From the NCBI GenBank assembly GCA_963971305.1, contig OZ020307.1:11421501-11485500 (forward strand): a stretch of DNA of 64,000 nt, written 5' to 3'. The DNA comes from Arcuatula senhousia (lineage: Eukaryota; Mollusca; Bivalvia; Mytilida; Mytilidae). A program made the position numbers and the translations under genes. Of this stretch, positions 50,238 to 60,400 are shown piece after piece. The notes below the pieces were generated by a model, which did not search any database, was not told the origin of the DNA, and saw only the letters and a list, made by a program, of their open reading frames with translations. Numbering within the stretch: position 1 is the stretch's first letter; every line of letters begins with the position of its first letter.

Positions 50238-51170
50238 TGTCTCGCCTGCGAAGCAGAGCGGGACATAGGTGTTACTTTACCGGCGGCGGCGGCGGCGGCG
50301 ACGGCGACGGCGGCGGCGGCGACGGCGGCGTTAACTTTTTGGAAAAGTTTTATGAGCACCTCCATATCTCAAGAACTATAGGTCCTGGGTTGATGAAACT
50401 TGGTATGCATATGCCCCAGTAGTAGCTTAGCACAGTTGCATCCTCATCTTTTGACCTTGACCTTGATTTTCCGGTTGAGTGACTTTGACAATTTTTAATA
50501 CATATAATAGCAATGGAAAAGTTTTGCGAGCACCTCCATATCTGAAGAACTATAGGTCCTGGGTTGATGAAACTTGGTATGCATATGCCCCAGTAGTAGC
50601 TTAGCACCGTTGCATCCCCATCTTTTGACCTTGACCTTGATTTTCTGGTTGAGTGACTTTGACAATTTTCAATACATATAATAGCTATGAAAAAGTTTTG
50701 TGAGCACCTCCATATCTCAAGAACTATAGGTCCTAGGTTGATGAAACTTGGTATGCATATGCCCCAGTAGTAGCTTAGCACCGTTGCATCCCCATCTTTT
50801 GACCTTGACCTTGATTTTTTGGTTGAGTGACTTTGACAATTTTCAATACATATTATAGCAATGGAAAAGTTTTGCGAGCACCTCCATATCTCAAGAACTA
50901 TAGGTCCTAGGTTGATGAAACTTGGTATGCATATGCCCCAGTAGTAGCTTAGCACAGTTACATCCTCATCTTTTGACCTTGACCTTGATTTTTTTGGTTG
51001 AGTGACTTTGATTTTTTTTATTGCATATATTTGCAATGTTTAAGTTCTATAAACATCTTTTGATCTCAGAAACTGAAAATCCATGTAAATTCAAAATATA
51101 GCGGAAGTAAGAAAGAATAATTGTTTCTGATGGTGCCGACAGGCGAGACATACTTTAGTGTTAACTCTTG
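50238..51170. mobile_element. GTCTCGCCTG element with four 174-bp internal repeats
   Basis: The left end TGTCTCGCCTG (50,238-50,248) is a perfect inverted match of CAGGCGAGACA (51,140-51,150), followed by ACTTTAGTGTTAACTCTTG. A second copy is at 62,219-62,840. The empty site is seen at 23,296 (GATTTTGTTTTATC). After the left end comes a ~50-bp (CGG/CGA)n run at 50,281-50,331. Four repeats follow, with GAGCACCTCC starting at 50,354, 50,528, 50,702 and 50,876, exactly 174 bp apart, and then a decayed fifth. Because 174 is a multiple of three, a 228-aa repetitive ORF (minus, 50,350-51,036) appears; I do not regard it as a gene. Confidence 0.8.
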
Positions 51171-51776
51171 TTGTTTTATCAAATCTTATATACTACCGGT
51201 TTTCCAAACATTTTACTCCTAGCGTGTCTGATGAAGGTTAATCCAGAAAAGCGCTTCACACGCAGCGAAATTTTGCATTGTACATTTATCAAAATCATTT
51301 CAATATGTGGATCGTGTCTTTCTGGCACATATTCCATATTCTTTCGTATTTAAAACCATTCAAGAAAGATCAACAGGAGACCTTCAATTGGTAACCATAC
51401 AGAGGTTAGACAAAAACAAACAGCCAAATAACAAATACAGAAAAATAAATAAAAAAGCAGGCACTTATTTCAAACTGGATTCATTTTCACTTAGCACTTT
51501 AGGGGCATTTATACTTTTCAACACGGCACACATAAGGCAAATACAATGTCAATCATGTTTGGTTTATATGTCATCTGCTGGTAATGTTAAAAGAATTTTT
51601 TTGTCAAAGTGGTTTGTGGGTGAGCTAAAGGTTGCACTGTGTTCGTCCGTCATTGGATAAACTTAGATTTTTTTTTCGACATTCGTTAATGTGGTGCTAA
51701 ATGTAACCTGTCAAACAAAAGGATCACAGGAGCCTTTATCGCTCATCTGGTCCTTAAGCTTTAAGATAGACGATAA

Positions 51777-52065
51777 AGAGATGTGGAATAAGTGTACGCG
51801 ACACAACCAACATTAAAGAAACGGCAATAAAAAATCACAATGGAAAACAGCCAGAAGTCTTCAACATGACCAGAGGTCACTGCTCGCCGTCTTGCATTGG
51901 CCCAAGACTAAAATACAATACATAAGATTCAAACAAATTCCTAGAATATCAAAGAAAGACCCATTTCTGGACATAAAACCAAAAAACAAAGATAGAAGAC
52001 AAGGACAAACAAAAGCTGGCTTAGGACAGGCACCTATAAAATGTGGCGAGTTTAAACTAGACTCT
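51777..52065 (+). repeat. Interspersed repeat R3, near full length
   Basis: Starts GAGATGTGGAATAAGTGTAC, contains GGACAAACAAAAGC and GGACAGGCACC, and ends AAAATGTGGCGAGTTTAAAC, the order expected of this bivalve family. Confidence 0.65.
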
Positions 52066-53240
52066 TCTATTACCCTATAAAGGGTCAACTGACCAATTAA
52101 AATCAATGACGACTTTTGTAGAGCTTATATTGAGCTGAAGATTTAAGCAAACAACAGCTTTTCTCTATCTGCGATAGTTTTTCTTCCATAGGTCCAAAAG
52201 AAACATAAAAAAAAACTATTTTCACCTTCAAAGGACAAAAACAACTAAAAGGGGTAATCTGACAACTTCTGCCCAATAGAGATTAGGTTTAAGCAAGCAA
52301 CAGCTTTCTCTATGTCCAGTAGTTTTCATTCTAAAGAGCAAAAACATTAAATAACGCTATTTTTCCCTTTTAAAAGTCCGTAACCCCTACATGTATAAAG
52401 GGGCATCTGACATCTTCCACATGCAGCTTTTGGTGCTGAAGGAACTTGAATTAGATTTTGTTTTATTTCTTATACTTTTTTATTTACAAGCCAAAACATT
52501 TGTCTGACCCCATAGTCTATCTTTAGCAACGGTGGCCATGTATTTTTGTGGCTTAAAAATCAAAATGATTACTTTTGTGAAGGTCACCCCAAGGATCAAC
52601 CTTCCAAGTTTCAGTAGTTTTTTTACTTCGGGTATATAATTAAAACTCCACCAATCTAACAGAAAGTGAGATTAAAAGAGAGAGAGCTAGTCTACGATCT
52701 TTTTTGTCTAGGAGTGATTGTAAGAAGTCTCATTACTGTCTGTTTCATTCTGTTCGGTTGATTTTGTTTTTTTTTTGTTTCCTCGTGCTGTTCGATCATG
52801 TTTACAGGTTTTGTTATTGCCTGTTCTGACTTTTTACACTCGAATATTGGTGCATCTTTGCTTCTTTCTATGAAAGTAATCAGAATAAATTGCATTTAAC
52901 AGATGAAAGAAGAATAACTGCTCCATCTCTACGGGCCACCTACCTGGGAGATTCGTCGTACCAGTTGATTTTAGCCTGTACCTGTAATAAACCCGCACAT
53001 TTTGGCACCTGTACAGTCAACCTTACACCATAGCGGCGGTACGACTGACTACGGTATAAGAGGAAATGTGTATTTTCTTTTAAAAATTAGTATTATGGGC
53101 CCTTTTGATACGAGGCTCCTTTACATTGTCAATGATGTTATCAAAATAATTCTTACACAGATAAAAACTTCAAACATATAAGAATGGACGTAAAATAGAA
53201 TCGTGAGCTTCCACCAATTTGCAAATCCATTCTTATATAC
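52066..53240. other. Intergenic DNA with decayed repeats
   Basis: Two diverged copies of a ~130-bp phrase (AAGCAAACAACAGCTTTTCTC and AAGCAAGCAACAGCTTTCTC) lie at 52,145-52,420. An R2 3' portion is at 52,690-52,880. No gene is seen. Confidence 0.5.
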
Positions 53241-53257
53241 AGGTCTATAGTAACATG

Positions 53258-53430
53258 TTCCATGTTTACATTAATGATTTAGTCAATCGTTGAAATCAAC
53301 CAAATCCAGTGGCCATTGATTATTCCAAGTTTAATATACCCTTATACGCTGGTGACATTGTTTTACTGTCTGAAAACCAAATAGGGTTACAAAATTGTTT
53401 ATATATTTTAGATTCAAATTATTAGTTAGG
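53258..53430 (+). pseudogene. Non-LTR reverse transcriptase remnant
   Basis: Plus-strand translation gives YINDL, then, after one stop codon, LYAGDIVLLSENQIGLQNCL. This matches the palm region of LINE reverse transcriptases (usual form YADD followed by xVLLSES). The second active-site residue is changed (YAGD), and stops occur on both sides. It is a dead fragment of about 57 codons, probably from a Jockey/I/CR1-type element. Confidence 0.7.
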
Positions 53431-53804
53431 CTCTGGAGTATAATGGGTCAATTGAGATATGTAAACTCCATAAGCTTGGGCGGACGGAATGCTGCGACAC
53501 AAGAAGGGAAAATTGACAATTGGAAAGTCGAAGTCATCACAGCTATCAATGTTTTAAATGATTCTGAAACCAGGAAAGCTTATTTTAAAATTAGAAAACC
53601 AATTGGGTTAAATAACCCCTGTAGACTCCTTGAAAAAATCATTTGAATCGCTTGTTTCTCCAATTTCCAAGATCTCTTCCAATTTCATAATTGAGTGCTT
53701 AGAACTAAGAAAAAAATAGTACATATAATCATAGTTGTATATGAATGTCTAGTGCAATTTCAACCCTGAAAATCATCCGTGACAAACGGATTTTGATTTT
53801 AGAG

Positions 53805-54080
53805 TGTCGTCAGCGAGGATCGAACTCACAACATTTGGGACATCTACAGCCTAGCTAAACAAGGGATTAAAAAAAAAATTCAAGGACTCTACATGGGTTA
53901 TTTAACCCAATTGATTAGCTAATTATAGTTGTATACGTGTTTATTGCATTATCTTGGTCTTGTAACCGGAGAGCATGAATTACTTCACAAAATCGACATG
54001 TCCTGAGCGGGATTCGATCCCGGGACCTCTAGGTTTACAGTCAGGCGCTCTACCTCTGAACCAAAGAAGTACTTCCCTTG
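53805..54080 (-). repeat. Two tRNA-like sequences (SINE heads or tRNA pseudogenes)
   Basis: On the minus strand, 54,078-54,001 has an A-box-like TGGTTCAGAGGTAGAGC and a B-box-like GGGATCGAATCCC. A second at about 53,860-53,805 has GAGTTCGATCCTCGC. Arms do not fold cleanly by eye, so I do not call functional tRNAs. Confidence 0.5.
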
Positions 54081-54467
54081 TTCAGGGATAAAGGCTGGCT
54101 ATTTAAATCTACTAATTAATGTACGAAGGGGGGGCAACCCCGTTACAGTCTTATAAACCATGTAAATATATATGAGTTTGAATTTGTAAAATGCAATATG
54201 ATATTAAGTATGTATAATCATAGACCTGTATATTAGAATATTTAATATACAGGACTATGGTATAATTATCCTTATAACGGGTACATATTTTAGCACAGCC
54301 ATTATAAAACCGGAAATTTGTTGACACTTATCTCACCTATTATTTATGTAAAAGCCACTGCCATTTGACGACTGGTTCCTTCAATTCCCATATGGACCAG
54401 TTGATTGTTACAAAACAACAACAGATACTCAGAAAGAAGTGTGTGGGTTTGATGCCAGGAAGACAAA

Positions 54468-57400
54468 ATGCCTGAAAAACAGACATTCAAACAGACTTTG
54501 CAGATGAGAAAAAGCTATATGGGGTAAGTACGTGTCATATAAAACGTCTTTAATGATAATAAAAAAAGGAAGAAAGATTAATAAACTGGATAATCATAGA
54601 ACAGTAGAAACTTCTGTATTCTGTAAGTGACTGTCATAAACTTTCCACACATACAGATGTTTTCTCACATACTTTTTTTAATCACTGGTGTGTAAAATTA
54701 CTCTTGTTTTTATTTAATTTGTAACTTTGTAATTTGACACTTTAAAATGTATAATGAATATTATAACAATAATAAATAACGGTAAAAAAGTGGGAAAAAA
54801 CAGAAAAGGAATGACAATCGAAATGCTTCTTTGAAAATTGCTCGCTGCTTTTGGTGTGCTCAGCCATTAATCTTAGTCCCTGGGTATCAGTAATTTTATC
54901 TTTCATTCCCACCCCCCCCCCCCCCCCAGTTAAGAGCACACCCATATCAATGTACATGCAACCAGTTAGTTGAAAGAGTTCATGTTGAGTTTTTGTCTAG
55001 ATTCTTCAGAGACATAGAGTTGACACAGTAATGAATAATGTTCCACAGTTTGGCCTATCTGTGATACCGAGTTTGAAGGAGAAATCAGAACTTTGGGCAA
55101 AACCCGATCTGAGGTTATTGATTATGATCATATGATTGATGGTGATTTATCAGGAAAATCCATAATCGGTTTATGATAGATACATGTAATAATTTTAAGC
55201 TCAATCGATCTTTTCTACATTTTTTGTAGCTCAATGTTTTTACCTAGCTAATCATGCTAATTAATTTGGCACTCATAATGAACCTGCTAAAGGGCTGATA
55301 AAATGTCTAAAAGTACTTTCATACAGGTTAATGATATGCTTCATTTTGTTTTTGTCAACCATGGCTAGGGACATGGAAATGCTATGCATCCGTCTGTCAC
55401 ACTTTTTTTCGTAACAGATTTCTCAGCTACTTCGTCTGTTAATCCTAGGCTTTCAATATTTGGTATGCAGCTTCAGGTAGGGGTCCCATATGGTGGGATG
55501 GATTTCCAGGTCTTTCGCTAACCTGCTTCCTCTTTAACCAACTAACTTATAATTTTTTAAAGGTCAGAAATGGAAAATTTAGTAACAGATTTCTTAGCTA
55601 CTACTATTAATTTGTAGGCTATCCATAATTGGTATGCAGATTCAGTTAGGGTTTCATATGATTGGATGTGTTTTACAGGTCTGTCGCCTATCTACTTTTT
55701 GTTAAGCAAGCAGACTTAAGTGTTTTTGACACTCTGTGGGGGATTAGGAATTCTGTTCTTGTTGATATTGTTCTTCCAAAATTAGAAAATAAAAAATTTC
55801 ATTATTCAATTTATAAAATCTCTTGATGAAAATTGTACAAAAGTGCAGACATGTACATATAGCTAATTACATAATAAGCGAGCATAGTGAGCTCATAAAT
55901 GTAGAAAGTCTCAAAATATGATGGAAGAAAATTCCTTCTGTCTGGAACCATTTGGATTTTTTGGAAGTTATTGAACAAGTTGATAGTGTCTGCATGTGGA
56001 CAAAATGTTAGGAAATAGTAAGGCATGGTCCCAAATTATCTCATCCCATTATTTATTAAAATTATCAGTGTAATGGACATGATTGATTTGATTTTTGGGG
56101 GCCTGGCCCAAGTGGTCCAAGGCGCTGGTTTAAATACCACACTATTGATGATCACTTGCCAATCACCTCTCAGCTGGTGTTGAAGTCCCATTTGTAATTA
56201 CAAAAAATGGACTTTCCCAATTGAATGTGATTAGGTTTGTCAGTTTCCTGCCCAAGGTCTGTGGTTTCCTCCGGGTACTACCGTTTCCTCCACCAATAAA
56301 ACTGACCGCTTACGTGGTCCAGATACGTCGATAAAGGGCGTTAAATACCAAAACACACTCACACCTGAGCTTTTTAAGTCAGCATGGTCAGGGTCTTTCT
56401 CATGTTAATCGATAATTAATGTTTACCTAATCATGCTAATTTTTTTGTCATTATGTATGCAATTATTATAGTTTATAGTTCTGTACTTTTCCAGGAGAGC
56501 ATGCAAGTTGCATTTTGAGTCGGCTCCTCTAAAGATTGTCCAAGCTTCCAGACAGTACATATATGATGACAGTGGTAATGAATACTTGGATTGTATCAGC
56601 AGTTTGTCTCATGGTAAAGTATAAATTTCATTTTATAAGTTCAGAGGATTTGCGTTTGATTTCGTAACAAATGGTTAAAATGAAAGAAAGGTCACGAGAT
56701 GAAAGACTTTCATCAAATAAAAAAACAACAAACCAGCTGCTTGAGGTCTCCCTTAAATAATTTTGACTTAGATGAAAGAAAAGATATACTATTATCAAGT
56801 TTTTATTTGACTCTGGAAGTACATGTACGTGTATTTTGGAGCTTGAAAAATATGTTCAAAATTTATAAGTTAAACACCCTTCTAATGGTACATTTACCAT
56901 GGTTTTCTTATATTTTGTCTCCAATTTCAAACTGTTAATTCCTAGTATAAATAACCTGTTAAGAAGTCTTGGATCAATTTTGTGTGTTTCACACTTCAGC
57001 TTTATAAAATACGGTAGATATATTGACTTTTTTAACATTTTTTGTTGTTGCTAATAATGTTTACCAGTAAAAATATGACCGAAATGTAAAAACAAACACT
57101 CTTGTAATGTATACTTTACAGTGCATTTAAACGAACAACCAACTCTGTCTATACTGAGTCTAAAATAAGTGTGTACATGTACATGTATGTATCATATGTG
57201 ATAAAAACCATGTAACAAAATAACAATTTAACACATTTCTGGGTCAAATTATAACAACCAGCAACACAAAGATATCAAAATAATTAAACAATTTATATAT
57301 ATTTTAATATTTTGTATTTTATGTCCAGAAAGGAGTTTGTCTTTGACATTTTTGATTTATTTTGAATTATCTTGGGCCAATTGCAACACAGCAAACAGTG

Positions 57401-60400
57401 ACCTCTGGTCAATTTAAGGATCCTGGCTGTTTTCCATGGCTGATTTTTAATTTGTGGTTTATTCATGTATATGAAGGTTCAGGGTTGGCAAAGTATTGAC
57501 CGCCCGGGTTTTCCCGGGTGGGAAAACCCGGGTTTTCCCGGGCCGGGCAATACCCTTAAAATCATCAAAGTGGGCAATACTGGGTAATAAGAATTTATCC
57601 ATGAAAAAAATCCTATTTGATAATATTATATGCTTCAAAATTTTTCCTCATCTACAAAATACATAAATTATTTGTATTTGACATTACTTTTCATGCATTA
57701 CTTCAATAATTTGTATATTTGCACTACCTTTTTGCTATAATTTTTTTCACTGTCATTATAATTTTGACAATCATGACAATACATTGTTTTATCAATGCTA
57801 ATTATTTATGAAACCCCAGGCTATAAAACAAAACAGAATTGTGAAACCATATACATGAAAAGATTAAATAAGGATTAGTAATCAAAACATCATAATTTCG
57901 TCTAATTGTTAATAGGTAGGGCTTGTGTATTTATAAGAATGAGACATTCATGCATTAAAAAACTTTGAACTTGTAAAAGGCCATATCAGGTTAATTTATA
58001 GATCATTTTGCATTTCTATACACGTAAAATTTATCACACATACTGCATGTACATCTTTTTAATTATATTTTAATCTTTCACTATCTAAATCTGTTTTTAA
58101 TAGTGTTTTCGTTTAGTTTTTACTAAAAAGTGTACATACACATCTTAATACTGATTGTTATGTAGGTATTTGATGATATTTTTATAAGAAAAACTTATTA
58201 CCCAGTAATGCCCAGTATTGCCCAATAAAACCCAGTAAAACCCGGGTTTTTGCCAACCCTGTGAAGGTTATGGTACATCTTATTGCCTTCTATTTAGTAT
58301 TTTTAAGTTTTATCTTTTTCCTTGTGTTTACTGCTCCCAGACATAATAAAGTCCAATAGAGAACTATAGATAAATACTGAATACCAATCACGGTTATTTC
58401 TACAGTATAAGAAAATACACAGTTTCTTCTTTAAGGTTCATCAGGACCGTTTGAAAATTGTTGAAGAAAATCTTAGTATATGTAGAGCTCAAACGGCATA
58501 TTATCAGGTCAAATAAAGAATAGTAGGACCTAGATATGGACACACCTTACTATATCCACACATTAATTTTGTTGAAGATAGCACAGTTTTGTTTGTACAT
58601 TTTTTGGGGGGTTTAAATTGCATTTTGAATAAGGACAAAATATCCCTATTGTACCTCTCAACTGACATGTTGGTGAACACTTTTGGTCAAATTATAATCA
58701 AATGTCCCATGATTTTTTAGGCCACATGCAAGGGTGTTAGTGATATTTACCTAAAATCGGTTTTGCTCAAAAACGGAAAAAAGGCAGAACTTAAAAACTA
58801 TGGACTTAATCATAAAAATATTAATAAAAATAGATAAGACATTGATATATCTAGGTCCTGCTACAGTTTAGTTTTGAATTTTATATGCAGTCTTTGCTAC
58901 ACACATACTGAAAAATCGATCTAAATTTAAGCCATTTTGAGGTAAACGAATACATGAACCTTAAAACAGAAAATTTCCAAAAGATGATTATGAATCCATA
59001 AAGTGCATTATAACAGCAACATATCCATATAGTTTTTATGAAATAAGTCCATCAAAATACAGTGTTAAAGCCAAAAACTGCAGAGCTCACTAGCTCACTT
59101 CTACGCTGGGGGCCATCTTGGATCCTGGCTGTTTTCCATGGCGGATTTTTTATTTGTGGTTAATTCATGTATATAAAGGTTATGGTACATCTTATTGCCT
59201 TCTATATATTATTTTTTAGTTGGCCACTGTCGACCTCATGTTACCCGAGCCATTTACATGTATAGATATTATATAATATTATGTATTGTAAGACTATATA
59301 TTATTTTTTAGTTGGCCACTATCAACCTCATGTTACACTAGCCATTTACATGTATAGATATTATATTATAGTATGTATTGTAAGACTATATATTATTTTT
59401 TAGTTGGCCACTATCAACCTTATGTTACCCGAGCCATTTACATGTATAGATATTATATTATAGTATGTATTGTAAGACTATATATTGTTTTTAAGTTGGC
59501 CACAATCGACCTCATGTTACCCGAGCCATTTACATGTATAGATATTATATTATGTATTGTAAGACTATATATTATTTTTTAGTTGGCCACTGTCGACCTC
59601 ATGTTACCCGAGCCATTTACATGTACATTGTATACATGTAGATATTATATTAATTTTGTAAGACTATATATTATTTATTAGTTGGCCACAGTCGACCTCA
59701 TGTTACCCGAGCCATTTACATAGATATTATACTATATTATTTATTGTAAGACTATATATTATTTTTTAGTTGGCCATTGTCATCCTCATGTTACCAGAGC
59801 AGCACACGACCAATTTGCTAATTTGGTTTCAGCAACTGGTTTCCTGAACGAGAAGTCAGTCGACTATGCTAAAAGGATTATAGAAACACTGCCAGAGAAA
59901 TTATGTGTCTGCTTTATGGTCAATTCAGGGTAGGTCTTCATATATTTAGTACTGTAAAAATAAAAAAAAATTGTTGGATAACAATTTCGTATTTTTGGAA
60001 GGTTTTGTGTGGAAGGTAAATTTAAGTTTAGTATGATATACTATATATGTTAGAATGATATATTCATGTGGGGATATTTTCAAGATAGTTTGTTGTCACG
60101 GTTTTAAAGCAAATATAGCCTTAAATTGAATTTGCCATGCTTGCAGAAAATAATGGTTGCACCAAAGTTATGCAAGGTCATGAAAGGATCACAAAAATTC
60201 CATGAAAAGCAATCAAATGCATGTATAAGTTTACCTCTTTGTTTCTCATGTACAATTGTAAGTCATTTGTGCTCCTTAATTTTGTCTTATTTTTGTGAAC
60301 AGTCATTTTTTTATACTACCGCCAAAAAATTGTGGACATGGTATGATGCTGTCTGTGTCTGTGTTGTCTGTTAACTTTAGTGTTAGTTACGGCGATAACT

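Larger units (their letters stand above)
45100..51600. repeat. Partial, older duplication unit 3 (no Ras gene)
   Basis: Matches to half-unit b follow in order: 45,240-45,360 (cf. 24,890-25,030), 45,720-45,960 (cf. 14,000-14,240), 47,390-47,750 (cf. 15,510-15,950), 48,480-48,780 (cf. 17,240-17,590), 49,000-49,260 (cf. 18,030-18,240), 49,855-50,100 (cf. 18,540-18,800) and 51,370-51,500 (cf. 18,830-18,960). Divergence is visibly greater than between units 1 and 2. It ends before the position of the Ras gene. Confidence 0.7.

Noticed and set aside
50350..51036. 228-aa minus-strand ORF with four similar repeats
   Set aside because: It is produced by four copies of a 174-bp non-coding repeat inside a mobile element. 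The period is a multiple of three, so absence of stops in one copy repeats in all. No start context or domain.
54001..54078. Functional tRNA gene on the minus strand
   Set aside because: A- and B-box-like motifs are present but the arms do not pair well by eye and a second similar sequence lies next to it. More likely a SINE head or pseudogene.
59373..59582. 69-aa plus-strand ORF across the mini-exon array
   Set aside because: It reads through intron-like sequence between repeated splice sites; the open frame reflects the repeat rather than a gene.
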